Origin: Symploca sp. SIO1C2 | Lineage (GTDB): Bacteria; Cyanobacteriota; Cyanobacteriia; Cyanobacteriales; Coleofasciculaceae | Reading direction: 5' to 3' | DNA: 64,000 nt | Assembly: GCA_010672925.1 (NCBI GenBank) | Contig: JAAHFP010000025.1 | Coordinates: 1-64,000, forward strand | Part shown: piece by piece, positions 21,501 through 28,265 of the stretch | Layout: every line of letters begins with the position of its first letter | How positions within the stretch are numbered: position 1 is the first letter of the stretch | Notes under the pieces: generated by a model | Told to the model about the DNA's origin: nothing | The model's database searches: none | Seen by the model: only the letters and a program-made list of their open reading frames with translations | Made by a program: the position numbers and the translations under genes

Positions 21501-21570
21501 GTCGGAGAATATAGAACTAAGTCATCCTTTTTACTGGAGTGCTTTCACGATGATTGGTAATCCTTGGTAA
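12523..21570 (+). CDS. Secreted filamentous-haemagglutinin-type protein with C-terminal CHAT protease
   Basis: 3015 residues. Residues 1-29 are a signal peptide (LLTSLLTTTFAIGLFTA). Residues about 30-280 form the two-partner-secretion haemagglutination domain (FEQFGLSSGQIANF, VNGLVQVTGG-like and LFLMNPAGIVFGADASLNVPA). A beta-helix-like body follows, with three ~48-residue repeats (14100-14520), six units of ~155 residues (about 15820-18770; GGxDxFDYSAYTTP, LGAxGIEExIGTT, TWNLTGADxGNLNG) and a Thr/Asn-rich stretch (19345-19575). The last ~300 residues are a CHAT peptidase with H2858 (HLATHGDF) and C2901 (LSACRTALG). Residues 310-327 come from an in-frame CAACAAC-type repeat. The protein should be secreted by a TpsB porin, which is not in this window. 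Substrate unknown. Confidence 0.88.
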   Translation: MLKPQLLTSLLTTTFAIGLFTAPPHSSAQGQSLTPAADGTGTVVTPNGNQFQIYGGSFSADGTNLFHSFEQFGLSSGQIANFVSSPEIHNILGRIVGGDPSVINGLVQVTGGNSNLFLMNPAGIVFGADASLNVPADFFSTTATGIGFGGDNWFNALGSNNYQDLTGTPSQLAFDLSQPGTIINAGSLEVEPGKNISLVGGNVINTGNITAAGGNISLAAIPGENLVKITQPGHLLSLEIEPPRDSTGQMLDIDPVDLPTLLTGPLQGVETGLNVTPTGEVQVANSSTNIPQDSGTTIISGSLDVSDASLITNNQQPTTNNQQQITILGDKVGLIGANIDASGRNGGGTVLIGGDYQGQGTVPNASRTFVSSDSVINADALDNGDGGKVIVWADETTRFFGEINSRGGAFSGDGGFVEVSGLEFLDYQGTVNTLAPFGNPGTLLLDPTNIEIVAAGGTATLLTEVDEFGDLDIGDPTTIDADLINNAAANVILQAANDITFNEEINIAADGVGLTAEAGNDINVNANITTTNGNIALNADVDRINGGTLNLTGVIIDTGTGNFTGTGNDINFQDNIITTTNGDIALNADADRINGGTLNLTGVSIDTGTGNFTGTGNDINFENNIITTTDGNIALNADADGIDGGALNLNNVIIDIGTGNFTGTGTGNATFKNGITLNASSINTGGNIDLTGTGADGNNDNYGIHLVNDSVLASTGAGSITLDGTGGTGTNNLDGIKIEGADSRISSVDGNIQLTGRGGNGTANANNGISLVAGGVVESTGEGTVTLTGIGGSGTDPNRGIQILDDSRVSSANGDLTVTGTGGDGNLNDNQGIFVRNGEVESTGTGAITLVGTAANGEGIRFEGDSFAAAGDGKITFTADEINLLDNTEIIGTGDVQLQPLDNALDITIGGATDDNRLNLDTNELNSLQDGFERIIIGRDDSSNTITATGDVTFNDPVTLQSPVGAGSIDTSGFTLTGVDDASITLEARRLITTGDLTSVEDITLTSDGIDLEGQVSGGGILTLEPFSVAQNIQIGNTVNIGPNSLDLSDTDIANLQAGFAEIIIGRADSTGTVTINDGAILNDPVNIAGGATLVGPEQNTTWEITGANEGNLNGVFPNGLTFNNIENLTGGSFDDTFAFGDGVVFNGNITDNGGIDNFDFSAYTTPLTVNLDTLGAVGIENIIGTTAAQSTLTGANSPNDWEITANNAGTINGVNFTDFNNLVGGTDIDTFTLNGGNVDNIDGAGGNNTIVGGNIANTWNLTGADAGNVNGGNNFTRIQNVTGGSANDTFAFDDGVNFNGNISDSGGNDTFDYSAYTTDPNVNLNTLGAIGIENIIGTTAAAQSTLNGADTVNNWEITAPNTGTVNNFNFTDFNNLVGGNLADTFTLFDGGTVDGIDGGGGDNTIAGDNNPNTWNLTGLNAGNLENKINNFTRIENLIGGTENDNFVFADGIDFDGTIRDNGGNDQLDYSAYTGPLSVNLNTLGAEGIETVIGTTLDDESLLFGANQNNNWEITGINSGILNGTLQFTDFDNLVGGFLQDTFIINGGEVNSINGGPGNDTIVGDNINNNNTWNITGADTGNFNGANNFQAIRNLIGGNANDSFVFADGIGFNGNISDQGGTDNFDYSNYTIDPNVDLNTLGAVGIEEVIGTTNAATSTLIGGNVVNDWQITANNAGTVNDINFRDFNQVIGGSLADTFTINGGEVDNINGGAGNNTIVAENTPNTWNLTGADAGNLNGANNFTRIQNLIGGTLDDSFVFADGVNFNGSISDQGGTDTFDYSAYNTPLNVNIDILGALGIEQVIGTTAAQSTLTGANNPNVWEITNLNQGTLNDTLIFVDFDTLMGGDLTDTFILNGGSVTNINGGAGINTLVANNTNNTWNLTGADTGNLNGTNNFTRIQNLIGGTLDDSFLVGDGVDFNGSISDNGGTDNINFSAYTTPLTVNLERLGLVGIEEIIGTTAAESTLIGATIPNTWEITNLNQGRINGTLNFTDFNNLIGGNVEDTFILNGGSVTNIIGGEGSNTLIGNNTNNNWNLIGFDTGNLNGTNNFTQVQNLTGGSLSDTFLFNNDASVSGNLNGGLGELILQGDQINFSGNVSGTGNLTIEPLDPTRSIQIGGINTNNNTILNLTSEQIGLLQDGFNQITIGHSGGSGAITLTDNATFKDPITLQSPLGSGSINTTGFTLTAPSINLTAADNITTGAINLTPAANLGGNNSLNINTPGTVNLEGTITTNGTDFLLGNAIAPEQINIKASVFTTGGNINFNSVGTIAVSDNVTTTNNTTDQNTTTNNVTTTDNTIDQTITTSNITIINNTIDPNITTNDNTDTSTSSDDVTTTDNTIDPNTTTIDISTITLDSSNSNGNGGDITLGSQTEAVTISNLNSSGAINGGNITVAANTQLSTLQINSSGAVGTGGNVTLSPGAESQVSSINAEGGTTGGTVNITTSSFFQATDTFTSANGLEASISTVGGNSGGSIRIQHGGNGEIAFDVGTSNSNSTSGVITSGDFTINPLESFLFTHQEGNIEIISVDPPPGPSTSTSNNNSNSTNTNTSSDNNSASGSTQTPINPVDLTLNQFLQRENSPTIREISSLEVDTAVEELEETINDSFEEHFGLSDTPTVNLQQAQATLNQVEESTGVKPALIYAFFVPSSLTSSNTTGGELSLSTSQITSPNDELELVLITSDGKPIRRRVGKTRKEVIQVAREFRFNVTDVDNPLGYLPPAKQLYQWLIAPLQTDLEAQQIQNLVFILDKGLRSLPIAALHDGTGFLVEKYSVGLMPTLSLTNTSPVNIKHVEVLAMGAEKFTDRNPLPAVPVELDTIADALWPGESFLNQEFTYKRLKEIRSNKPFGIIHLATHGDFLPGKPGSSYIQLWDAKLGLDSLRELGWSNPAVELVVLSACRTALGDHEAELGFAGLAVLSGAKSALASLWYVSDAGTLGVMRSFYEQLHNAPIKTQALRQAQLAMINQEVRIEGQKLVSKSGSLSLPPQLQKSENIELSHPFYWSAFTMIGNPW
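13450..13502 (+). repeat. In-frame tandem repeat inside the haemagglutinin gene
   Basis: Tandem CAACAAC/CAATAAC units encode Asn-, Gln- and Thr-rich residues 310-327. The same unit is found in intergenic arrays (for example 31571-31605 and 61370-61393) and in the sensor kinase gene (about 42285-42330 and 45268-45300). Confidence 0.75.
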
Positions 21571-21834
21571 TATTGTTGTTTGTCATTTGTCATTTGTCAT
21601 TTGTCATTTGTCATTGGTTGTTTGTTGAACGGGAAGCAAAGTACAGTTTTAACCAGAGCTATAGCAAAAGGCAGAAGGCAGAAGGGAAGAGGTTGATAGG
21701 TAAAGGTTTGCTGTATTTTGTATTGTCCTAACCGCCTTGGCGATTGCTATAATTAGCAACTAGCAATTAGCAATTAACAATTAGCAATTAACAATTAACA
21801 ATTAGCAATTATTAATTATTAAAATGATCTTGCC
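21571..21834. repeat. Intergenic STRR arrays around a short palindromic element
   Basis: 21572-21617 is a TTGTCAT heptamer array; 21755-21823 is an array of TAGCAATTAACAAT-type heptamers just before the Uma2 start. Between them lies a 92-bp element (21660-21751, listed separately). Confidence 0.75.
21660..21751. mobile_element. Short palindromic repeat element, family E copy 1
   Basis: Inverted ends TATAGCAA and TTGCTATA bound 92 bp. The inside has GCAGAAGG repeats followed by AGGTAAAGGTTT and TGTCCTAACCGCC. Copies with the same order lie at 33248-33345 and, truncated, at 47251-47321. Ends starting with TATA could fit a TA target duplication (inference). Confidence 0.55.
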
Positions 21835-22545
21835 ATGAACATCCTACCAGCACCACCTGTTCGCACCTTTCCCTCCGGAATTCTACCCCTAGAGAATGGA
21901 GATCGTCTTTCTAGGGACGAGTTTGAGCGCCGTTACTATACAATGCCTCATGTAAAAAAAGCAGAATTGATTGAAGGAGTCGTTTACGTGGCATCCCCCC
22001 TCAGATTTGAACCCCATGCTGAACCCCACGGTAATTTGATCGTTTGGTTGGGGAATTATAAAGTAGTTACGCCGGATGTCCGACTAGGAGATAATCCAAC
22101 GGTTCGCCTGGATATGGATAATGAACTCCAGCCTGATACAGTTTTGTTGATTGATGCGACAGCAGGAGGACAATCCCAAATAGATGAAGATGGTTATATC
22201 GAAGGAGCACCGGAGTTAGTAGCGGAAGTAGCTGCTAGCAGTGCTTCCATTGATATGCACGACAAAAAGCGGGTCTATCGACGCAATGGGGTGCAAGAAT
22301 ACATTGTCTGGCGAGTGTTGGAGAACCGACTAGATTGGTTTAGTCTCGAAGGTGGAGAATACGTATCACTGGAAGCAGATGAGGCAGGGGTAATCAAAAG
22401 CCGACAGTTTCCTGGGTTATGGCTGGCAGTGGCAGCATTGTTGTCGGGAGATATGGTCCAGGTATTGGCAACGCTTCAGGAAGGGTTAAACTCACCAGAG
22501 CATCGGGAGTTTGTTCAACAGTTAGCAGAGAAGCGATCGCTCTAA
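21835..22545 (+). CDS. Uma2 family endonuclease
   Basis: 236 residues. N-terminal DRLSRDEFERRYYTMPHVKK and AELIEGVVYVASPL, then PTVRLDMDNELQPDTVLLID (the metal-binding Asp region) and PELVAEVAASSASIDMHDK with EYIVWRVLENRLDWFSLE are typical of the larger cyanobacterial Uma2 subgroup. The core has EVA rather than ExK, so catalytic capacity is uncertain. The start codon directly follows a heptamer repeat array, and no clear ribosome site is seen. It is followed by a PIN-domain relic. Confidence 0.85.
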   Translation: MNILPAPPVRTFPSGILPLENGDRLSRDEFERRYYTMPHVKKAELIEGVVYVASPLRFEPHAEPHGNLIVWLGNYKVVTPDVRLGDNPTVRLDMDNELQPDTVLLIDATAGGQSQIDEDGYIEGAPELVAEVAASSASIDMHDKKRVYRRNGVQEYIVWRVLENRLDWFSLEGGEYVSLEADEAGVIKSRQFPGLWLAVAALLSGDMVQVLATLQEGLNSPEHREFVQQLAEKRSL

Positions 22546-22582
22546 AAAACTGGGATATAGAGAATAGTTATTAAGAGGTTTT

Positions 22583-22630
22583 ATGATTGTTCTGGACACT
22601 CATATTATTAGTTATATCATGTCCGCTTGA
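22583..22630 (+). pseudogene. 5' relic of a PIN-domain (VapC-like) toxin gene
   Basis: ATG at 22583, preceded by AGAGG, starts MIVLDTHIISYIMSA and stops at TGA 22628-22630. MIVLDTHI is the usual beginning of VapC-type PIN ribonucleases, with the first catalytic Asp in LDT. The rest of the gene is missing and a mobile element begins 15 bp later. The call rests on few residues. Confidence 0.45.
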
Positions 22631-22644
22631 GGGCACACGTCAGT

Positions 22645-22851
22645 CATTGGTGTCAACTTAAGTCTAGACATAGCTGACTAGCTGGATTTCCTAACTCACC
22701 TTGGATTCAAATCCAAGGCTAATAGCTTAAGTCCATTGAAATGGACTAACTTTTTCGGATTTATTTTAGTCATCTTTAGATGACTTGAGCTATTAGCCTG
22801 TCGTTTAAACGACAGGTGAGGCAAGGATTTCACTTTAAGTTGACAGGAATG
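22645..22851. mobile_element. MITE-like structured element, family 2, copy D1
   Basis: 207 bp with ends CATTGGTGTCAACTTAA and, inverted, a copy with two changes (TTAAGTTGACAGGAATG). The flanking 9-mers CACGTCAGT (22636-22644) and CACGTCGGT (22852-22860) differ at one base. Inside are four hairpins in a row: CCTTGGATTCAAATCCAAGG, AGTCCATTGAAATGGACT, AGTCATCTTTAGATGACT and CCTGTCGTTTAAACGACAGG (22797-22816). Copies D2 and D3 lie at 57627 and 59738. Confidence 0.78.
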
Positions 22852-22895
22852 CACGTCGGTGCGCCCCTACCAGTAAAGAGATTGGGTTGCTGAGA

Positions 22896-23474
22896 TTACC
22901 TGGGTGCTTTACTCCAACCATTTGCGATCGCGTCTTGTTCTGAACAAAACCATCTTTCTCCCTTTGCTGGATCAATGACAGTTGATTGATAATCTTTCAT
23001 CCCTGGCATGTGATAAACTTGGCTTCCAGTATTATGAGAGATATTGCCTTTGATATTGCACCAAGGTAAATAAACAAAGCCCCCAAATCCCTTGGTAATA
23101 ACTGCAATCAAAGCTAAACTTCCCATACCAATTAGTATTTCAATTGGTCTAAGTTTCTTTTTCTTCTGCTTCTTAAGCAATGGACTTGTCCGAAAATTAG
23201 TCGCAGATTTTTTAGGAGATTGGGCTTTAGTTTTATTTCTGGATAAATCTAATGGTTGTGAAGCAACCCCTTGAATTGATGCATTAGAGGCGCGTACTTT
23301 TCCGTTTGACTCAGTTGTTAATTCATACAGGATTGTATCTCCAACTTTGGGACGGCGCTTTGCTCCCTTTAGGGCACTAATATGTAGGAAAACTTCTTTG
23401 CCACCCTGCTCCGGCTTGATGAAGCCAAAACCCCGTTCATCTTTCCACGTTGTTAATTTACCCTTCTGTGACAT
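22896..23474 (-). CDS. Cold-shock domain protein with membrane segment and C-terminal sunset-type domain
   Basis: 192 residues. Residues 1-70 are a cold-shock (OB-fold) domain: KGKLTTWKDERGFGFIKPE has the RNP1-type GFGFI, and VFLHISAL the second motif. A Lys-rich linker (about 80-108) is followed by one transmembrane helix (IEILIGMGSLALIAVITKGF). Residues about 138-190 (CNIKGNISHNTGSQVYHMPG, GERWFCSEQDAIANGWSKA) match the small domain with conserved Cys and Trp often called sunset domain. The protein may tether a nucleic-acid-binding domain to a membrane, with the tail on the other side. The topology is inferred. Confidence 0.75.
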   Translation of the reverse strand: MSQKGKLTTWKDERGFGFIKPEQGGKEVFLHISALKGAKRRPKVGDTILYELTTESNGKVRASNASIQGVASQPLDLSRNKTKAQSPKKSATNFRTSPLLKKQKKKKLRPIEILIGMGSLALIAVITKGFGGFVYLPWCNIKGNISHNTGSQVYHMPGMKDYQSTVIDPAKGERWFCSEQDAIANGWSKAPR

Positions 23475-23861
23475 TATTTTCAGATAACCTTGTTTTTTTA
23501 CACGCTATAACTCACTTAAACCTTGCACTTTTACCAGAAAATTACTCCTGATCTCTTAACTTATTACTTATTACTCTTCAGAAAGTAGAAATAACAACAG
23601 GATGGCTGAATCTCTTGATATAACACGTTTGCTGAATTTTTTTTGGACTGAAGTCCTACTACTGCTTATTACTTATTACTTCAAAGCCTAAATCAATCGA
23701 CTCGATGAGGCAAACCTTAAATAATTATCTACCTTATCCTCCTTGTCTCCCTTGTCCTCCTTGTCTCCCTTGCCCCTCTGTCCCCCACTCCCTACTCCCT
23801 TCTTCGTTCACCAAGATATACTAAAAATTTGAGATATCTTTCTGCTGACTGCTACTATTCT
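23475..23861. other. Intergenic region with repeats
   Basis: Holds TTATTACT-type repeats (about 23560-23580 and 23665-23682), a 55-bp block (23672-23728) whose inverse is found at about 29055-29100, and a pyrimidine array of CTTGTCTCC units (23745-23790). Promoters for the divergent cold-shock-type and M16 genes must lie here. Confidence 0.5.
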
Positions 23862-25478
23862 ATGAATTCGCTGTCTAGATCTGTTCCAATTTTCCAGCTT
23901 GCTGCTAATGCATTACCCTTAACTAGGGGCTCAAAACAACGCCGGTGGCGTTCAGTGATTGCCGCTTTCCTGGTAGCTTCCATGCTAGGGCTAGTCGCAA
24001 AACCGACTGAGGCTTGGGCTCGCTCAGAAGTACCAACAGATACAGCGGGTTCCATTCAACCCTATTTAGATAACGTTATCGACAAGGTAACGGAGTTTCG
24101 CCTGGATAATGGTATCAAGTTTATTGTCCTCGAACGCCACAGTGCTCCAGTAGTTTCTTTTATCACCTATGCTGATGTTGGCGGTGCTGATGAACCTGAT
24201 GGTAAAACTGGAGTGGCTCACTTCCTAGAGCATTTAGCCTTCAAAGGTACTGATATTGTTGGCACAAGTAACTACGAAGCGGAAAAGCAACTATTTGTGC
24301 GCCTGGATGATTTATTTGAACAAATTCAAAAAGCCAAGGCCGCCGGGGATGAAACAGAAGTTACTAAGTTAGAAGAGGAGTTTGCCCAACTACAAGCTGA
24401 GGCAGGTAAATATGCTAAGCAAAATGAAATGGGTCAAATTGTTGAAAGAGCAGGTGGTGTCGGGTTAAATGCCGCAACCTCAACTGATGCCACCTTCTAC
24501 TTCTATAGCTTCCCTGCCAATAAACTGGAACTATGGATGTCCCTGGAATCAGAGCGCTTCCTCAATCCAGTGTTTCGGGAATTTTATAAGGAGAAAAAGG
24601 TTATCCTAGAAGAGCGTCGTCTACGTACCGATAACTCTCCTATTGGTCAGATGATTGAAGCTTTCTTGGATACTGCCTTCGAGGTACATCCCTACAAACG
24701 TCCGGTGATTGGCTACGACACAGATATCCGCAACCTCACCCGCGCTGATGTACGAGAGTTTTTTGAGACTCACTATATTCCCAGTAATCTCACAATGGCA
24801 GTGGTGGGAGATGTTGACCCGACAGAAGTTCAACAGCTAGCTCAACTCTACTTCGGACGCTACGAAACCAAGCCCTCACCACCACCAGTAACTGCGGTTG
24901 AACCACGACAGCAAGAAACAAGGGAAGTAACTTTGGAATTACCTTCCCAACCCTGGTATTTAGAAGGATACCATCGACCAGCAATCAACCACCCCGATAA
25001 TGTGGTTTATCAAATTATTGGTAGTCTGCTTAGTGATGGTCGCACCTCTCGTCTCTATAAGTCTTTAGTAGAAAAGCAACAAATAGCCCTCTCCGCAGCA
25101 GGATTTAGTGGCTTCCCTGGAGAGAAATATCCCAACTTGATGCTGTTTTATGCCTTAACTGCACCAGGACATACAGTGGATGAAGTAGAAGCAGCATTGC
25201 GTACAGAAATCGAGCTCCTTAAGCAGGAACCAGTATCTAAACAGGATTTGGAGCGAGTGAAAACCCAAGCCCGTGCTGGTTTATTGCGTTCTCTTGGTTC
25301 TAATACGGGTATGGCTCGCAATTTGGTAGAGTACCAAGTTAAAACTGGTGATTGGCGCAACTTGTTCAAGGAACTAGACGCAATAGCAGCAGTTACTCCA
25401 GAGGATATTATGCGGGTAGCTCAAGAAACTTTCACTCCAGAAAATCGCACTATTGGACGCATTTTACCTAGTGAGTAA
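23862..25478 (+). CDS. M16 family metallopeptidase, catalytic subunit
   Basis: 538 residues from ATG 23862; a longer reading would begin at TTG 23829. An N-terminal hydrophobic segment (SVIAAFLVASMLGLVA, AWA) indicates export. The inverted zinc motif HFLEH (H120, E123, H124) and the downstream Glu in VILEERR show an active M16 protease. The second half has the R-Y pair region (QIIGSLLSDGRTSRLYKSLV) of the C-terminal M16 domain. An insertion at about 150-195 is rich in Glu/Lys and probably helical. The next gene encodes a partner without the zinc motif. The pair resembles PqqL/MPP-like heterodimers that degrade peptides in the periplasm. Confidence 0.88.
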   Translation: MNSLSRSVPIFQLAANALPLTRGSKQRRWRSVIAAFLVASMLGLVAKPTEAWARSEVPTDTAGSIQPYLDNVIDKVTEFRLDNGIKFIVLERHSAPVVSFITYADVGGADEPDGKTGVAHFLEHLAFKGTDIVGTSNYEAEKQLFVRLDDLFEQIQKAKAAGDETEVTKLEEEFAQLQAEAGKYAKQNEMGQIVERAGGVGLNAATSTDATFYFYSFPANKLELWMSLESERFLNPVFREFYKEKKVILEERRLRTDNSPIGQMIEAFLDTAFEVHPYKRPVIGYDTDIRNLTRADVREFFETHYIPSNLTMAVVGDVDPTEVQQLAQLYFGRYETKPSPPPVTAVEPRQQETREVTLELPSQPWYLEGYHRPAINHPDNVVYQIIGSLLSDGRTSRLYKSLVEKQQIALSAAGFSGFPGEKYPNLMLFYALTAPGHTVDEVEAALRTEIELLKQEPVSKQDLERVKTQARAGLLRSLGSNTGMARNLVEYQVKTGDWRNLFKELDAIAAVTPEDIMRVAQETFTPENRTIGRILPSE

Positions 25479-25639
25479 GGAAGAGGCAGAAGGCAGGAGG
25501 CAGGAGGCAGGAGGCAGGAGGAAAGAAAGCTTTTTAACTGATGGGTAATTTCCGCCACACTCTACTAACTCCTCAAAGAGAAATCCTTAAATAACCAATG
25601 ACCAATGACCAATGACCAATGACTAATGACTAATAACCA

Positions 25640-27133
25640 ATGACAATTAACAAAAAACAATCATTAATTCACCACCCTACCAAAACTCTACGCTGGGTAG
25701 GACTATTAGTAATGACAATGCTGCTAGTGGTTACCTTTCGCTTACCAGCATTTGCCAATACCCCACGGCATTATTCTGAGTTAGAATTTCCTCCTTTGCC
25801 AGAGATTCAACTACCGGAGTATAAGCGCTATCAGCTGGATAATGGTATGGTAGTGTATCTGATGGAAGACCATGAACTTCCCCTAGTGAGTGGTACAGCC
25901 ATGATTAAAACTGGCGATCGCCTCGAACCGTTAGACAAAGTCGGCTTGGCTATGCTAGCAGGAAGCGTAATGCGTACTGGTGGCACAACAGCACATTCGG
26001 GGGATGAACTGAATCAACTGTTGGAGCAAAAAGCTGCGGTGGTGGAAACTGGTATCGGTACGGCTTCTGGCAGTGCGAGTTTTAGTGCTCTGAGCGAAGA
26101 TTTAGAACAGGTTTTTGACTTGTTTGCTGAAGTTATCCAAAAACCGAAATTTCCCCAAGAAAAGCTGGATTTAGCTAAAAAGCAACAGGCGGGACAAATT
26201 GCCCGTCGTAACGATGATCCTGGGGATATTGCCAGCCGAGAATTCACCAAACTGATCTACGGTGAAACTAGCCCTTATGCTCGCACTATTGAGTATACAA
26301 CTCTCGACAAGATCTCTCGCTCAGATTTGGTGGCATTCTATGAGGAATATTTTCATCCAGAAAATATGATTCTGGGCATTGTGGGAGATTTTGATTCTGT
26401 CAAGATGCGCCAGCTGATTGGGGAGAAGTTTGGCAACTGGCAACCAGCATCCTCACCCCAAGCAAAAACAGTACCTACTGCTTCCCAAGCCAAGCGAGGG
26501 GGAGTATTTTTGGTAGATCAACCCCAACTCACCCAGAGTAATATTCTTTTAGGACATTTGGGCGGTCAGTTCGATAACCCAGATTATCCAACTTTGGGAG
26601 TATTAAATGAGGTACTCAATGGGTTTGGTGGACGTTTGTTTAACGAAGTGCGATCGCGTCAGGGTCTTGCTTACTCTGTTTACGGCTACTGGAGCCCCCG
26701 TCACGACTATCCTGGTATGTTTCTGGCTGGAGGACAAACCCGTTCCGATGCGACTGTACCCTTTATTAAAGCCGTCCTTTCAGAAATAAAGAAAATCCGT
26801 ACCACACCCATCACCGCCAAAGAGCTTACCCAAGCGAAGGAAGGGGTAGTCAACTCCTTTGTTTTCAACTTCCAAAGCCCTAGTCAAACCCTATCCCGAC
26901 TGATGCGCTATGAGTATTATGGCTACCCGGCTGATTTTATCTTCGACTATCTCAAGGGGGTGGAGAAGACAACTATTAAAGATGTGCAGCGTGTTGCCCA
27001 AAAATATCTCAAACCTGAGGAGATTGTTACTCTGGTAGTAGGTAATATCGAGGAAATACAGCCACCCCTAGACATATTTTCGACAGAGGTGACCTCGATA
27101 GATGTTACTATTCCAGAACCAACCAAGAGTTGA
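25640..27133 (+). CDS. M16 family peptidase-like protein, non-catalytic subunit
   Basis: 497 residues with an N-terminal export signal (VGLLVMTMLLVVTFRLPAFA). The fold markers of M16 are present (KRYQLDNGMVVYLMEDHELPLVSG; FGGRLFNEVRSRQGLAYSVYGYW), but the position of HxxEH reads GLAMLAGSVMRTGGT, so zinc cannot be bound. It follows the catalytic M16 gene after 161 bp of AGGCAGG and CCAATGA heptamers. Non-catalytic M16 subunits help hold the substrate in the chamber. An independent promoter or repeat-driven coupling is possible. Confidence 0.87.
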   Translation: MTINKKQSLIHHPTKTLRWVGLLVMTMLLVVTFRLPAFANTPRHYSELEFPPLPEIQLPEYKRYQLDNGMVVYLMEDHELPLVSGTAMIKTGDRLEPLDKVGLAMLAGSVMRTGGTTAHSGDELNQLLEQKAAVVETGIGTASGSASFSALSEDLEQVFDLFAEVIQKPKFPQEKLDLAKKQQAGQIARRNDDPGDIASREFTKLIYGETSPYARTIEYTTLDKISRSDLVAFYEEYFHPENMILGIVGDFDSVKMRQLIGEKFGNWQPASSPQAKTVPTASQAKRGGVFLVDQPQLTQSNILLGHLGGQFDNPDYPTLGVLNEVLNGFGGRLFNEVRSRQGLAYSVYGYWSPRHDYPGMFLAGGQTRSDATVPFIKAVLSEIKKIRTTPITAKELTQAKEGVVNSFVFNFQSPSQTLSRLMRYEYYGYPADFIFDYLKGVEKTTIKDVQRVAQKYLKPEEIVTLVVGNIEEIQPPLDIFSTEVTSIDVTIPEPTKS

Positions 27134-27446
27134 GGTAAGTGGAACTGGCAGGATAGCAATAAGTGGTGGAACTGGCATCCTGTCAGTAAAAATGTGGAAC
27201 TAGCATCCTGCCAGTAAAATGTGGAACTAGCATCCTGCCAGTAAAATGTGGAACTGGCAGGATGCTAGTAAAATGTGGAACTGGCATCCTGCCAGTAAAA
27301 TGTGGAACTAGCATCCTGCCAGTAAAATGTGGAACTGGCATCCTGCCAGTAGTAAATGTGGAACTGGCATCCTGCCAGTAAGTAGGTATGAGGTGGTAGG
27401 CGTTAAGTAATAGGATAAAAGACGACTATAACCATTCATTAACCTA
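27134..27446. repeat. Array of nine ~27-bp hairpin units
   Basis: From 27136 to about 27385 there are nine direct units of consensus TGTGGAAC-T(A/G)GCATCC-TGCCAGTAAAA. Each holds the palindrome ACTGGCA-TCC-TGCCAGT. In the fifth unit (about 27246-27272) the core is inverted: ACTGGCAGGATGCTAG is the exact complement of the CTAGCATCCTGCCAGT core in the others. Units abut without variable spacers, so this is not CRISPR. A related single hairpin lies at about 60528-60551. Confidence 0.8.
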
Positions 27447-28265
27447 ATGGCGAATAGAGAACATCTTGCCCTACTCAAAAAGGGTGCAGTTAGCTGGATT
27501 GAGTGGAGACAGAACAACCAAAATCTAGTACCAGAGCTCGGTGCGGCTAACCTCAGAGGATTCAACCTCAGAGGAGCTAATCTCAGAGGAGCTAACCTCA
27601 AAAAGGCTGATTTGAGTGGGGCTAAATTTATTAGCGCTATCCTCAGCAATGCCAATCTGAGCAATGCCAATCTTCAGGAAGCCGAGCTCATTTATGCTAA
27701 TCTCATGGGAGCTGAACTTGTTGATGCTGATCTGAGGGGAGCTAACTTGCAGAGGGTAGATCTCCGAGATGCAAACCTGATTGGGGCTGACTTAAGAAAA
27801 GTTAATCTGAGAAAAGCGGATTTGGGTAATGCTAACTTAATTGGCGCTAACCTCAGAAATGCTGACCTCAGAGAAGCTAACTTGGTTGGAGCCCAGTTAA
27901 CAAGAACTAACCTCAGTGAAGCTGACTTGGTTGCAGCCACCCTTTGCCATACTAACCTCACCAGTGCTAATCTCCACGAAGCTGAATTAATTGGGGCTTA
28001 CCTCTACGAAGCCCAACTCTGTCAGGCGAATTTGAGTCGAGCTCATCTAAGTAAAGCATTCCTCTTCGGAGCTAATTTAAAGGAGGCAGATTGCTATCAA
28101 GCAGATTTGAGAGGGACTAATCTCAGCAAAACTAATTTTCAAGGAGCGAACCTCAGCAGGGCTAATTTCCAGGGAGCTAAACTTGAGCGAGTAGATTTTG
28201 GTGATGCTAACCTCCAAGGAGCAACGATGCCTGATGGTACAATCTATCGCTCTAACAAGCTTTAG
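27447..28265 (+). CDS. Pentapeptide-repeat protein
   Basis: 272 residues. After about 30 N-terminal residues (REHLALLKKGAVSWIEWRQ), almost the whole length consists of A(D/N)Lxx pentapeptides such as GANLRGANLKKADLSGA, giving about 40 units and so a right-handed quadrilateral beta-helix of around 10 coils. There is no signal peptide or membrane segment and no extra domain, so it should be cytosolic. Pentapeptide proteins in cyanobacteria are common; most have no known function, a few mimic DNA. Confidence 0.9.
   Translation: MANREHLALLKKGAVSWIEWRQNNQNLVPELGAANLRGFNLRGANLRGANLKKADLSGAKFISAILSNANLSNANLQEAELIYANLMGAELVDADLRGANLQRVDLRDANLIGADLRKVNLRKADLGNANLIGANLRNADLREANLVGAQLTRTNLSEADLVAATLCHTNLTSANLHEAELIGAYLYEAQLCQANLSRAHLSKAFLFGANLKEADCYQADLRGTNLSKTNFQGANLSRANFQGAKLERVDFGDANLQGATMPDGTIYRSNKL

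Larger units (their letters stand above)
22546..22895. other. Intergenic region: PIN relic plus mobile element
   Basis: Contains the 5' relic of a PIN-domain gene (22583-22630) and a complete family 2 mobile element (22645-22851), both listed separately. Nothing else is seen. Confidence 0.6.

Noticed and set aside
27136-27385. Regular repeats that might be a CRISPR array
   Set aside because: Units of about 27 bp abut directly, there are no unique spacers of constant length and no cas genes.
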